In this document: piece by piece, positions 42,136-51,589 of the stretch
How positions within the stretch are numbered: position 1 is the stretch's first letter
How the letters are laid out: the number at the start of each line of letters is the position of its first letter
From: Candidatus Woesearchaeota archaeon
GTDB lineage: Archaea; Nanobdellota; Nanobdellia; Woesearchaeales; UBA11576
DNA: 64,000 bases
Assembly (NCBI GenBank): GCA_018675335.1
Contig: JABGYH010000001.1
Coordinates: 235,945 to 299,944, forward strand
Direction: 5' to 3'
Position numbers and translations under genes: made by a program
Notes under the pieces: generated by a model
What the model saw: only the letters and a program-made list of their open reading frames with translations
What the model was told of the DNA's origin: nothing
Database searches by the model: none

Positions 42136-44544
42136 ATGGAACTAGGAAAAAAATATCAAGCTAAGGAAACAGAAGAAAAAATTACTAAATTTTGGGATGA
42201 ACAAAAAGTGTTTAAATTTAATCCTAATTCAAAAAAACCTGTATTTTCTATTGATACGCCTCCACCATATGCTTCCGCAGGCCACTTACATGTAGGTCAT
42301 GGTTTGTCTTATACTCAATTTGAAATATTTGCAAGAGTTAAGCGACTTCTCGGATTTGAAGTTTATTTTCCTCCTGGATTTGATGATAACGGACTTCCTA
42401 CTGAAAAATATGTTGAAGAAAAATTAGGAATTAAAAAATCAGAGACTAACAGAAGTGATTTTAGAAAAATTTGTTTAGAAGAATCTCGTAAAGTTGAAGA
42501 AGTTTATGCAGATAAAGTTTTCAAAAAATTAGGACATAGTTATGATTGGGATTTACTTTATACTACAATTTCTCCTGATTCACAAAAAGTTGCTCAAACT
42601 GCATTTGTAAAACTTGTAAAAAAAGGAGATTGTTATCGTAATGAAGAACCAACTATTTGGTGTCCATTTCACGAAACTGCACTAGCTCAAGCAGAAGTGG
42701 AAGATCTTAATAGAAATACTAAAATGAATAGAATCCATTTTGATTTAGAAAATGGTGAAAAAATTGAAATTGCAACTACTCGTCCAGAATTTCTTCCCGC
42801 ATGTGTCGGAGTATTTGTAAATCCTGAAGATAAAAGATATACTGAGCTAGTTGGAAAAAATGCAATTGTCCCGTTATTTAATCTTAAAGTTCCAATTAAA
42901 TCAGATAAAGATGTTGATCCTGAATTCGGATCTGGAATTATGATGGTATGTACTTTTGGCGATACTGCAGATGTAGAAAAGTGGAAACGTCTTAATTTAG
43001 ATTTAAGAATTGTTGTAACAAAAGAAGGTAAGCTTAATGATAATTGTGGAAAATATGCAGGCTTAAAACTTGCTGATGCGAGAGCAGAAATCATACAAGA
43101 TCTTAAAACAAGCGGTCATTTCATAGGTGACGATTCTCTTGCTCAAACTGTGGGTAGTTGTTGGAGATGTAATACTCCTGTTGAATATGTTGTAACAAAA
43201 CAATGGTTCATTAAAACAATTAAATACAAAGAAGATTTAATTAAAAGATCTAAAGAAATTAATTGGCATCCAGAATTTATGCGTACAAGATTCGAAAATT
43301 GGACTGAAAATTTAGGCTGGGATTGGATTATTTCTCGTCAAAGATATTATGGAGTTCCAATGCCAGTTTGGTATTGTGAAGATTGCGATGAAGTAATTAT
43401 TGCAGAAGAATCAGAACTTCCTATTGATCCTAATGAGACTCAAAAAAATTGTCCTAAATGTAACAAAGTAGCAACTCCAGAAACTGATGTTTTTGATACT
43501 TGGATGACTTCATCTAATAGTCCAGAAGTTGCATCTCAATGGACAAAAAATCCTGAAATTTATAAAAAAATTGCACCTATGAGTCTAAGACCTCAGTCTC
43601 ACGATATTATTAGAACTTGGGCATTTTATACCATTCTAAAAAGTCACTTACTTTTTGATAGAATTCCTTGGGAAGATATTACAATTAACACATTTGTTCT
43701 GGATTCTAAAGGACGCGGAATGTCAAAAAGTAAAGGTAATGCAGTATGGGTTGATGCAATTATCGACAAATATAATGTTGATGCGTTCAGATTCTGGGTT
43801 GGAGGCGCAAGTCTTGGTAGCGATCTCCCATTTAATGAACAAGAATTAGTTGCAGGTCAAAAGTTTTTAACAAAATTATGGAATGCATCTAGATTTGTAT
43901 TTATGCAATTAAAAGATTACAATCCTAAAACAGATAAGCCAGATGATTCAAAACTTTTACCAATTGATAAATGGGCAATACAAAATACAAAAAAAATGTT
44001 AGACTCAGTAAAAAAACATTATGAAAGTTATAACATTCCTGCAGCAAAAAGAGAAGCTGAGAAGTTTTTCTGGCATTTTTTCTGCGATAACTATTTAGAA
44101 ATTGTTAAAGATAGAGTTTACAAAGGAACGGGAAACGATAAAAGATCAGGACAACATGCTTTGTATGAAGTATTAATTTCAACACTTAAAGTTTTTGCAC
44201 CAATTACGTGTTTTATTACTGAAGAAATTTATCTGGCGTATTTTAATGAATTCGAACCTACAAATTCAATTCACATATCTCAATGGCCAACGCTTCAAGT
44301 AACTCACGACGATAACATTGAAGAAATTGGAAGTTTATTTTTAGATATTCTTTCAAAAATTCGACAAGAGAAAACTAATAATCAAAAATCTATGAAGACT
44401 GAAGTTATTTTAACTCTTGAAAAAGAAAAAATAGAAAAACTTAATTCAGTTTTAAACGATTTTAAATCAGTTACTAAAGCAATTGAGATTAAAGAAGGAG
44501 AATTCAAAATTGAATTAGTTGAAGAAGAGAAAAAAGAAGAATAA
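42136..44544 (+). CDS. valS: Valyl-tRNA synthetase
   Basis: About 802 residues, class I: HIGH-type motif HLHVGH in PPPYASAGHLHVGHGLSYTQ, PGFDDNGLPTE, the CP1 editing domain (TTRPEFLPACVGVFV), zinc cysteines (CWRC, CEDC, CPKC), KMSKS motif GRGMSKSKGNAV, and a helical anticodon domain (PIDKWAIQNTKKML). The C-terminal coiled arm is short. ATG at 42136 preferred over GTG at 42127. The 244-base spacer upstream contains TATA-like AT runs only. Confidence 0.92.
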   Translation: MELGKKYQAKETEEKITKFWDEQKVFKFNPNSKKPVFSIDTPPPYASAGHLHVGHGLSYTQFEIFARVKRLLGFEVYFPPGFDDNGLPTEKYVEEKLGIKKSETNRSDFRKICLEESRKVEEVYADKVFKKLGHSYDWDLLYTTISPDSQKVAQTAFVKLVKKGDCYRNEEPTIWCPFHETALAQAEVEDLNRNTKMNRIHFDLENGEKIEIATTRPEFLPACVGVFVNPEDKRYTELVGKNAIVPLFNLKVPIKSDKDVDPEFGSGIMMVCTFGDTADVEKWKRLNLDLRIVVTKEGKLNDNCGKYAGLKLADARAEIIQDLKTSGHFIGDDSLAQTVGSCWRCNTPVEYVVTKQWFIKTIKYKEDLIKRSKEINWHPEFMRTRFENWTENLGWDWIISRQRYYGVPMPVWYCEDCDEVIIAEESELPIDPNETQKNCPKCNKVATPETDVFDTWMTSSNSPEVASQWTKNPEIYKKIAPMSLRPQSHDIIRTWAFYTILKSHLLFDRIPWEDITINTFVLDSKGRGMSKSKGNAVWVDAIIDKYNVDAFRFWVGGASLGSDLPFNEQELVAGQKFLTKLWNASRFVFMQLKDYNPKTDKPDDSKLLPIDKWAIQNTKKMLDSVKKHYESYNIPAAKREAEKFFWHFFCDNYLEIVKDRVYKGTGNDKRSGQHALYEVLISTLKVFAPITCFITEEIYLAYFNEFEPTNSIHISQWPTLQVTHDDNIEEIGSLFLDILSKIRQEKTNNQKSMKTEVILTLEKEKIEKLNSVLNDFKSVTKAIEIKEGEFKIELVEEEKKEE

Positions 44545-44569
44545 AATTAAAACTCAAATATGATTATTA

Positions 44570-44695
44570 CCCTCGTTAAGACAGAGACAATAGTTATGTC
44601 TCATTCTTGCTTTTTTGGCGGAAAGCAACTTACAAAAATTGATGGCAGCTAGATAGACTGCACCATACAAAAAAAATTAATCGCATTACGGAGGG
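44570..44695 (+). promoter_or_regulatory. Folded mRNA leader that pairs with the ribosome-binding site
   Basis: Three hairpins (44584-44602 GAGACA/TGTCTC; 44607-44628 TTGCTTT/AAAGCAA; 44642-44666 ATGGCAG/CTG-CCAT) lie between CCCTCGT (44570-44576) and ACGGAGGG (44688-44695), which can pair with one bulge and bury the GGAGG SD of the next gene. The block is GC-richer than other spacers. A riboswitch-like or protein-bound translational switch is inferred; no known class recognised. Confidence 0.5.
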
Positions 44696-44704
44696 CGAAG
44701 TTAA

Positions 44705-45439
44705 ATGAGCGCAGGAAGAGACACAATATTAGAAGAATTAGTAAGTTATCAAGGATCCAAAATTGCTTGTGTAACTAACGGCAATCCCACAGTACACATC
44801 ACAGAAAGAGGCTTAGCAAGATATGAAAAAATGAGAGGCAGCATTAATGGAACTCCTGCAACCACAATAGTAATGAACTCAAGAAAAATTGCAGGTTTAC
44901 GTGCAGATAACATTGCTCAAGGAATTTTTGTTATTGATGATCCTAGAGATACCAATCCAGAAAATTGTTTTGACACAACCATTAGCTATAAACTTTTTGG
45001 AGATGCTACAGTTTATTTTACCTCTCGAGCACAAGCAGTGTTTGAAGAAGGTAATGGGGAATTAGATTTATACAATAATCCAACAATGGTTCTCGCATTA
45101 GCACAACAACAAACTCATTTAATGGTTGAAACAGTAGGAAAAAACGAGTACTTAATTGATCTTGATCCAGATCGACAAGAATTAGTTCTTTTAGGAGATT
45201 TAAGTCAATTACAAGAAAGAACTAGACCCCAAGAATCGCTTCTCGACGCAATTGATGACGAATCTGGATTAATTATGTTGACACCTGATGAGGTAGATGA
45301 GGGAGAGTTAGAATTAGCACCGCTAGTTTTAACCGCAGCCACAACTTATGGTGCGCCAGATATAGTACACCAATTCATAAGTGGAGAACTACCTGATAGC
45401 ATAGGACCTAAAGACCTACAAGATTATCTACAAGAATAA
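44705..45439 (+). CDS. Soluble protein of unknown function behind a folded leader
   Basis: 244 residues, no signal or transmembrane segment, unusually poor in Lys and rich in Thr, Leu, Asp and Gln for this genome (for example TTIVMNSRKIAGLRADN, LALAQQQTHLMVETVG, LLDAIDDESGLIMLTPDEVDEGE). Beta-rich N-terminal half and acidic C-terminal half. No family recognised. It is the only gene in this window whose SD is GGAGG within a structured leader, which suggests regulated translation. Confidence 0.65.
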   Translation: MSAGRDTILEELVSYQGSKIACVTNGNPTVHITERGLARYEKMRGSINGTPATTIVMNSRKIAGLRADNIAQGIFVIDDPRDTNPENCFDTTISYKLFGDATVYFTSRAQAVFEEGNGELDLYNNPTMVLALAQQQTHLMVETVGKNEYLIDLDPDRQELVLLGDLSQLQERTRPQESLLDAIDDESGLIMLTPDEVDEGELELAPLVLTAATTYGAPDIVHQFISGELPDSIGPKDLQDYLQE

Positions 45440-45462
45440 CAATAACAAATTAAATAGAAATC

Positions 45463-45491
45463 ATTTAAAATTTTTTATTTTTTCTTATTTT
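45463..45491 (+). terminator. T-rich terminator
   Basis: ATTTAAAATTTTTTATTTTT followed by TCTTATTTT, about 25 bases past the stop at 45439; same core as at 2281 and 20472. Confidence 0.5.
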
Positions 45492-45531
45492 AAACATAAT
45501 TTTTAAAACAAAACGTTTTTAATAAAAAAAA

Positions 45532-46944
45532 TTAATTAACTCTTTTCCAGCGAGTACCTTTATTTGAATCTTCAACAATAATTCCTTTTTCTTTTAATAA
45601 ATCTCGAAGTTCATCTGACTTAGCCCAATTTTTTTGGGATCTTGCTTGTTCGCGTTCTTTAATTATTGTTTCTTCGTCAGAACTAAGACTTCCTTTATCT
45701 TCAGTTATTACACCCATAACAGAATCAAATCCTAACATTGTTTTTTTAATAAAAGTTGCTTCAATTAAATTTAAAGTACTGGCTGCAATCATAGTATTAA
45801 CAAAAGTCATAAATTCAAATATTGCAGCAATTGCGCCACTAATGTTCAAATCATCATCCAGCGATTCTTCAAATTTTTGTTTAACTAATTTAACTTTTTC
45901 TGAAATATCAGAACTTAGTTCTCCAGGTTTAGAAATTTCGTCTAACTTAATTAAAAAATCATTAAATTTTTGTAATGTTTGAGGTATTTGTTTAAGTTCA
46001 TCTTCTCTAAAGTCTAATTGTTGTCGGTAATGAGTTCTTAATAATTCATATCTTATTGCTTTTGAACTATATCCTTTGTCACGCAAATCTTTCAGAGTAA
46101 AAAAATTGCCTAAACTCTTACTCATTTTTTCTCCATTAACAATTAAGTGAGCATTATGCATCCAATAATTCACAAATTTAGCACCAGTACATCCTTCACT
46201 CTGTGCAATTTCATTTGTGTGATGTGGAAAAATTAAATCAACTCCTCCTGTATGAATGTCAAATGTTTTTCCTAAGTATTTCATACTCATAGCACTACAT
46301 TCTATGTGCCATCCAGGTCGACCTTTTCCAAGTTCAGTTTCCCAATAAATATTTCCATCATCAGAAGAATAAGATTTCCAAAGTGCAAAGTCTCGTGCAT
46401 TTTCTTTATCATATTCATCAGAACTATTCAATCGACCATCTGCATTTTCCATTAAATCTTCAAAATTTAAATTTGCAAGACGACCATATTCTTTCATTCC
46501 GCTAATTTTAAAATACCAACTTCCTGATTCAGATTTGTAAGCAAGCCCTTTTTCTTTAAGATCAAGTACCAATTTAACAATTTCTTTAATATGATCAGTG
46601 GCTTTGGGCATTATTTCAGGAGTCTCACAATTAAGTTCTTTTAAATCTTTTAAGAATTCTTGAGTGTAAAACGTAGTAAATTCAAGTAAAGACTTGCCTT
46701 CTTTTTGCGAGTCTCGTATTGTTTTATCATCAACATCAGTTATATTCATGACATGAGTTAACTTAAATCCTTTATATTTTAGATATCTTCTCAACAAATC
46801 ATTAAATACTGCTGCACGTAAATTTCCAATATGAACATAAGAATAAACTGTGGGTCCACAACTATAAAGTTTTACTTGTCCTTCTATCAAAGGTTTAAAT
46901 TCTTCTTTTTTTCTTGTGAGCGTATTATAAAATCTTAATACCAT
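45532..46944 (-). CDS. cysS: Cysteinyl-tRNA synthetase
   Basis: 470 residues, class I: zinc/HIGH region YSCGPTVYSYVHIGNLRA, CSAMSMKYLG and HHTNEIAQSEG zinc ligands, KMSKS motif MSKSLGNFFTL, and the helical C-terminal domain (RSQKNWAKSDELRDLLKEKGI). SD GGTGAATT before the ATG. Lies downstream of nop5 and flpA on the same strand with short gaps (62 and 46 bases), so probably one transcript. Confidence 0.95.
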   Translation of the reverse strand: MVLRFYNTLTRKKEEFKPLIEGQVKLYSCGPTVYSYVHIGNLRAAVFNDLLRRYLKYKGFKLTHVMNITDVDDKTIRDSQKEGKSLLEFTTFYTQEFLKDLKELNCETPEIMPKATDHIKEIVKLVLDLKEKGLAYKSESGSWYFKISGMKEYGRLANLNFEDLMENADGRLNSSDEYDKENARDFALWKSYSSDDGNIYWETELGKGRPGWHIECSAMSMKYLGKTFDIHTGGVDLIFPHHTNEIAQSEGCTGAKFVNYWMHNAHLIVNGEKMSKSLGNFFTLKDLRDKGYSSKAIRYELLRTHYRQQLDFREDELKQIPQTLQKFNDFLIKLDEISKPGELSSDISEKVKLVKQKFEESLDDDLNISGAIAAIFEFMTFVNTMIAASTLNLIEATFIKKTMLGFDSVMGVITEDKGSLSSDEETIIKEREQARSQKNWAKSDELRDLLKEKGIIVEDSNKGTRWKRVN

Positions 46945-46990
46945 TTTAATTCACCACTTAATACACAAATAATAAAATAAAAAAACTAAT

Positions 46991-47665
46991 TCATTTTTTC
47001 TTAATTACAAACACACAATGATCTTTTTCAAAAGGATCTAATTCTTTGTAATCAACAATGGTTAATTCTTTTTCTAATTCTTCTCGAATTTGTTTAAATA
47101 TTTTTTTAGGATTTTTGGAAACATCAACACTTCTTGATTTTACAGATAAAAATCCAAAACCATCTTTTTTCAAAAATTGTTTGCAGTTTCTAATAAAAAT
47201 TGTTGCTTGATTTCTCTGCGCTATATCTTGAAATACACAATCAACTTCAGGAACTATGTGAACATAATTTTCAGGATGATGTGCATCTTCTAGTAATGGA
47301 ATAATATTTTTACGATCTTCACATAAAAATACTAGTTCTCGAGTAGTTCTTGGAGCAAAATCAAGAGCAAATACTTTACCCCTAGATCCAACAATATCAG
47401 AAACATGTGATACGGTGGTTCCCGTGCTAGCGCCCAAATAAAGAACTAGTCCTCCAGGATATATTCCAATTTGAGTTACTCCTTTGTATAGTGCTGCACC
47501 AAGTTTAGATCGTGTTTTATCCCAAACTCGATACTCACCAGTAGAATCATTAATTAATTCTTCACCATAAACATCTTGTCCAGGAACTAAATTTTTAGTC
47601 AGATATCTTTTTCTTCGTCCTTCTAGAACATAGATTCCTTTGAGCTTATATTCGTTTAGTCTCAT
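46991..47665 (-). CDS. flpA: Fibrillarin-like rRNA/tRNA 2'-O-methyltransferase
   Basis: 224 residues: the SAM-binding motif VLYLGASTGTTVSHVSD, ALDFAPRTTRELV, and CVFQDIAQRNQA carrying the catalytic Asp; the FLKKDGFGFLSVKSRSVD strand-helix and HCVFVIKKK end match archaeal fibrillarin. It methylates RNA guided by C/D-box sRNAs together with Nop5 (next gene) and L7Ae. No C/D sRNA was recognised in the window. Confidence 0.95.
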   Translation of the reverse strand: MRLNEYKLKGIYVLEGRRKRYLTKNLVPGQDVYGEELINDSTGEYRVWDKTRSKLGAALYKGVTQIGIYPGGLVLYLGASTGTTVSHVSDIVGSRGKVFALDFAPRTTRELVFLCEDRKNIIPLLEDAHHPENYVHIVPEVDCVFQDIAQRNQATIFIRNCKQFLKKDGFGFLSVKSRSVDVSKNPKKIFKQIREELEKELTIVDYKELDPFEKDHCVFVIKKK

Positions 47666-47727
47666 TTTAATATATTCAATTGTTTAATCAGTATATGCTG
47701 TTTGTTTAATCAGCACAGCATATTTGT

Positions 47728-48744
47728 TTAATATGTACGTGATGTACGCGAATTTGATTTTGATTGAGATTTTATATGATTGATTTTTGTTTCAATTTCT
47801 TTATTTAATTTAGCACCCATAAATTCTCCTTTAAAAAAATCTACCTTGGCAGCAATTGATACTTTATCAGCAATCAACCTAGCAACTTTGGCTTTATCTT
47901 TTTTATTAGTTTGAGTGACTAGTGGATGATTAAGTAAAATTCCATATTTTGGACATCTAGCACCAGTTTTAATATGTCTAAATAATGCTTTTTCAGCACC
48001 CAATAATTGTATTGTTGACGCAGGAAATGAACTTAATTTCTCAATACCTCCTGCAAGACTAACAAATTTTCCCCCAATAAGAGGACCACATAATTCAAGT
48101 ACATTAGGACATTCTGTTTTCATAACTGATTCTAAATATTCTTTTTGTGTTTCTTTTAATAAATAAAGTCCACTTAATTGATTTGCAACTCGTCGTATTG
48201 CTTCCAAATCAGGTTCTTCTAAATCAATACCCATAGTTTGAATAACTCCAAGTTCATCAAGTAATTCTTTTTTTGATTTTTTAATAATGAGATCTGCATA
48301 TTTTTCATGACTTTCAATAGTATGCCCAAATTCTGGATTGTAAAGTCCATACCATTCTCTTAATCTTTTAGCAATATTATTTGCAATTTTATCTAATTCT
48401 TCAATTTGATTTATTGTTTGCATGATTAAATGATCTCGACCGGTAGCTTTCGCAATTTTTCTTTTCACATCATCAATAACTAAACTGCGAATAAGATTCA
48501 AATGTTTTTCAGTTCTAAAATATCTAAGAATTTGAAGAGGTACTTTTTCTTTTTCTTTTCCTACAAGAATTGGATTTTTTGAAGAATATTTCTCAATTAA
48601 AATAGTCTCAGAATCTAAAATTTCTCCTACTGCAAGTTTACTTAAAATAGAACTTAATCGAGCAGTGTCAAACAACACTTTTTCAACTACTAAAAACTTC
48701 GAATCAAATACAAAAGTCCCGATAATATTTGAGTAAATATACAT
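47728..48744 (-). CDS. nop5: Nop5 (Nop56/58) C/D RNP core protein
   Basis: 338 residues: N-terminal fibrillarin-binding domain, coiled-coil (WYGLYNPEFGHTIESHEKYADLI) and the conserved NOP domain GPLIGGKFVSLAGGIEKLSSFPASTIQLLGAEKALF, here quoted only in part by its key pieces GGKFVSLAGG, ASTIQLLGAEKALF and KYGILLNHPLV. The basic C-terminal tail is short. The TATA box at 48771-48783 predicts a near-leaderless transcript leading nop5-flpA-cysS. Confidence 0.94.
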   Translation of the reverse strand: MYIYSNIIGTFVFDSKFLVVEKVLFDTARLSSILSKLAVGEILDSETILIEKYSSKNPILVGKEKEKVPLQILRYFRTEKHLNLIRSLVIDDVKRKIAKATGRDHLIMQTINQIEELDKIANNIAKRLREWYGLYNPEFGHTIESHEKYADLIIKKSKKELLDELGVIQTMGIDLEEPDLEAIRRVANQLSGLYLLKETQKEYLESVMKTECPNVLELCGPLIGGKFVSLAGGIEKLSSFPASTIQLLGAEKALFRHIKTGARCPKYGILLNHPLVTQTNKKDKAKVARLIADKVSIAAKVDFFKGEFMGAKLNKEIETKINHIKSQSKSNSRTSRTY

Positions 48745-48770
48745 TTTATTAAATTAGAATAATAAGCATT

Positions 48771-48783
48771 GATTTTTAAATGT
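48771..48783 (-). promoter_or_regulatory. TATA box of nop5-flpA-cysS
   Basis: ACATTTAAAAATC on the minus strand, 27 bases before the nop5 ATG; no SD is seen, so the first gene should be leaderless. Confidence 0.5.
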
Positions 48784-48874
48784 TTCAGTTTAAATCAAAT
48801 TATCATTGCCTAAAAAGGCCAATACAACCAAAATAACTCAAAAAAAAGTTTTCTATTATCCAGTAACAAGAAAA

Positions 48875-48885
48875 GTATTTAAAAG
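48875..48885 (+). promoter_or_regulatory. TATA box of the por genes
   Basis: GTATTTAAAAG at 48875-48885 predicts a start near 48906, fifteen bases before the porC ATG at 48920. This argues against the longer frame that would begin at 48806 and run through the promoter. Confidence 0.5.
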
Positions 48886-48919
48886 AAGCAGTACTAAAAC
48901 TTTAATAAATACAGTTAAA

Positions 48920-49492
48920 ATGGCTGAAATCGAAGAAATTCGCGTTCATGGCAGGGGTGGACAAGGCGCAGTAACTTTTGCGCAATTATTGGCAATCGCT
49001 GGGTTTTATGAAGGATTTGAGACTCAAGCATTCCCTAAGTTTGGTGTAGAACGTAGAGGCGCTCCCGTTGAAGCCTATTGTAGAGTTTCTAAAAAACAAA
49101 TTAATCTTCGTGATCAAGTATATAATCCTAAATTAATAATCATTCTAGATTCTTCACTCATGGACACAGTTGATGTTTGTCACGGACTAGAAAAAGGAGG
49201 ATTAATTATTATTAATACTTCAGAAGAAATTCCTAAAAACATGTTTAAAGATTTCAAAGTATTTAATGTTGATGCAACCCACGTTGCACTTTCTATTTTT
49301 GGCGCAGATATTGTAAACACTGCAATGCTTGGAGCATATGCTGCAGTAACGGGCAAACTTTCAATTAAATCAATTAACAAATCACTAGAAGAAAGATTCA
49401 AACGTCGTTCAGATCTTATTGAAAAAAATAAAAAAGCAGTTGAAGAAGTGTATAATCTTGTTAAAAAAAATATGCACGCAAATCACAACTAA
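48920..49492 (+). CDS. porC: Pyruvate:ferredoxin oxidoreductase, gamma subunit
   Basis: 190 residues of the gamma/domain III family: IRVHGRGGQGAVTFAQLLAIAG, FPKFGVERRGAPVEAYCRVS and NPKLIIILDSSL. The ATG at 48920 matches the family start; the in-frame extension to 48806 would contain the promoter. It begins a run porC-porD-porA-(zinc ribbon)-porB, the archaeal four-subunit complex that oxidises pyruvate to acetyl-CoA and CO2 and reduces ferredoxin. Confidence 0.9.
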   Translation: MAEIEEIRVHGRGGQGAVTFAQLLAIAGFYEGFETQAFPKFGVERRGAPVEAYCRVSKKQINLRDQVYNPKLIIILDSSLMDTVDVCHGLEKGGLIIINTSEEIPKNMFKDFKVFNVDATHVALSIFGADIVNTAMLGAYAAVTGKLSIKSINKSLEERFKRRSDLIEKNKKAVEEVYNLVKKNMHANHN

Positions 49493-49560
49493 AAATTCGA
49501 AACAAACACAAAAAAAAACAATAAATAAACAACAATCAAACATACTAAACAATAAAAAAT

Positions 49561-49887
49561 ATGATAATTAACATGAATAAAACTAAAATGATTATTGGAA
49601 AAAAACACAAAAAATGTAAGCCCCACAAAATCAATCCTGGAGCAGTCGTTACAGAACCAGGATCTTCAATAATTAATAAAACCGGTAGTTGGAGATCTCT
49701 TCGCCCAGAGTGGGATAAAAAAAAATGCACTCAATGTATGTCTTGTTGGATGTATTGTCCTGATTGTTCAATTCCTGTATTAAACAATAAACGTATTGAA
49801 ACTGATTTTGAATTTTGCAAAGGTTGTGGAATTTGTGCAAAAGAATGCATTTTTAGTTCAATTGTCATGATCAAAGAAAAAAAATAA
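49561..49887 (+). CDS. porD: Pyruvate:ferredoxin oxidoreductase, delta (ferredoxin) subunit
   Basis: 108 residues with two [4Fe-4S] motifs, CTQCMSCWMYCP and CKGCGICAKEC, and the subunit-specific GSWRSLRPEWD before the first cluster. It passes electrons from the TPP centre to ferredoxin. An ATG four codons in (49573) is an alternative start. Confidence 0.9.
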   Translation: MIINMNKTKMIIGKKHKKCKPHKINPGAVVTEPGSSIINKTGSWRSLRPEWDKKKCTQCMSCWMYCPDCSIPVLNNKRIETDFEFCKGCGICAKECIFSSIVMIKEKK

Positions 49888-50004
49888 TACAACAAAAAAC
49901 TAAAAATCAAAAAAATATGTTATCAAATAAAATCAACACATAAATAATTAAAATAAAATATCACAACACAAATAATAATTATAAAAAAATAAGACGGTGA
50001 TTAA

Positions 50005-51168
50005 ATGGTAAGAAAGGTCATGGAAGCTGCAACGGCTGTTGCTGAAGGTGTTAAACTTTGTAAACCAGCAGTAATTCCTTTGTATCCAATAACCCCTCAA
50101 ACTCACATCGTTGAAAGAATTTCTGAATTTGTTAATGATGGAGATCTAGATTGCGAATTAATTCACGTCGAGAGTGAACACTCAGCAATTAGTGCTGCAG
50201 TAGGTTCTAGTTCTAGCGGAGTAAGAACATATACTGCAACTGCATCGCAAGGCCTAGCATTAATGCACGAAATATTATTTGTAGCATCAGGAATGCGACT
50301 TCCAATTGTTATGAATGTTGCTAATCGAGCATTATCAGCACCAATTAATATTTGGAATGATCATTCAGACTCAGTTGCAGCAAGAGATACTGGTTGGATT
50401 CAATTATATGTTGAATCAGCTCAAGAAGCAATCGATACTACAATTCAAGCATTTAAAATTGCAGAACATAACAAAGTTATGCTACCAATCATGGTTTGTT
50501 TAGATGGATTTACCCTAACTCATGTTTACGAACCAGTTGATATTCCTCAACAAGGAAATGTCAATCGTTTTCTTCAAAAATATAAACCTTCAATTAAATT
50601 AGACACAAAAAAACCCGTTACTATGGGACCAATTGGATATCCCGATTCATTTATTCATTTTAAAAATCAACAAAAAGAAGCAATGCTTAACGCATTACAA
50701 ATTATTAAAAAAATAAATAGTGAATTTAACTCTAAGTTCCATAGAAAATATGGAGATGGACTAATTGAAATGTATAATATGAAAGATGCAGAATATGCAG
50801 TTTTATGTGCTGGAACTATTTGTGGAACTGCACGCGTAGTTATTGATAATTTACGCAAAACAAAAAATATGAAAATTGGGTTAATCAAACTCAAAAGTTA
50901 TAGACCTTTTCCTGTTGACTCATTAATTAATGCGTGTAAATCATTAAAAGGCTTAGCAGTTATTGATAAAAGTTTTTCATTCGGATTTGAAGGTGCTTTT
51001 TTTACAGATGTAAAATCAACATTATTTAATGAAAAAAATAAACCACTAGTGCATTCGTTCGTCGGAGGTTTAGGTGGGAAAGATATTAATACTAAAGATT
51101 TTGAAGAAATTTTTAATAAAATTATTAAAACTAAAAAACCAATTTGCGAATGGTTATTAAAAGAATAA
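50005..51168 (+). CDS. porA: Pyruvate:ferredoxin oxidoreductase, alpha subunit
   Basis: 387 residues: LYPITPQTHIVERI, ESEHSAISAAVGSSSSGVRTYTATASQGLALMHEIL (pieces: ESEHSAI, TYTATASQGLALMHE), and NRALSAPINIWNDHSD, the pyruvate-type alpha signature. It binds pyruvate and CoA with porB. SD GGTGATTA. Confidence 0.93.
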   Translation: MVRKVMEAATAVAEGVKLCKPAVIPLYPITPQTHIVERISEFVNDGDLDCELIHVESEHSAISAAVGSSSSGVRTYTATASQGLALMHEILFVASGMRLPIVMNVANRALSAPINIWNDHSDSVAARDTGWIQLYVESAQEAIDTTIQAFKIAEHNKVMLPIMVCLDGFTLTHVYEPVDIPQQGNVNRFLQKYKPSIKLDTKKPVTMGPIGYPDSFIHFKNQQKEAMLNALQIIKKINSEFNSKFHRKYGDGLIEMYNMKDAEYAVLCAGTICGTARVVIDNLRKTKNMKIGLIKLKSYRPFPVDSLINACKSLKGLAVIDKSFSFGFEGAFFTDVKSTLFNEKNKPLVHSFVGGLGGKDINTKDFEEIFNKIIKTKKPICEWLLKE

Positions 51169-51280
51169 AAAGTAAAATACAACACACACAAAAAATCAAT
51201 AAATATTAAATTCATAAAAATTAATTAACTTACAAAAAAACATTAACAACAGAAATTAATAATTTACAGAGGTAACATAA

Positions 51281-51490
51281 ATGACTGCACACCACTTGAT
51301 TAAATCATCAAACTTAAATGATGTTTGCCCATATTGCAAAACAGAATTTAAATCACAAGAATCAGAAAAGATCCATCATTTAAATTGGGATTATAACGTA
51401 ATCAAATGTGACTGCGGAAAAGAAATACTTGTCGATGAAAATTCATTGGATGGTCGCATAAAACATTTTGAAACAAAAGAATTAATGTAA
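51281..51490 (+). CDS. Small zinc-ribbon protein inside the por cluster
   Basis: 69 residues: CPYC near residue 16 and CDCG near residue 48 form a probable zinc ribbon, with a His pair (IHHLNWDYNVIKC) between. SD GAGGTAAC before the ATG and porB 100 bases downstream make cotranscription likely. It is not a known por subunit. A chaperone or regulatory role for the iron-sulfur enzyme is only a guess. Confidence 0.7.
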   Translation: MTAHHLIKSSNLNDVCPYCKTEFKSQESEKIHHLNWDYNVIKCDCGKEILVDENSLDGRIKHFETKELM

Positions 51491-51589
51491 CTATTAAAAA
51501 TTTTACATCACAAAAAAATCATAAAAAAAAATCATCAAAAACAAAATAATGATTAAAATTCAAAAAAATTATCAAACTGGAGGATCAAA

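Noticed and set aside
44565..44704. An undetected tRNA or C/D-box RNA in the spacer
   Set aside because: No T-arm consensus, no acceptor pairing, and no TGATGA/CTGA boxes; the leader interpretation fits better.
48806..48919. N-terminal extension of porC
   Set aside because: It would place the TATA box inside coding sequence, and gamma subunits start near IRVHGRGGQG.
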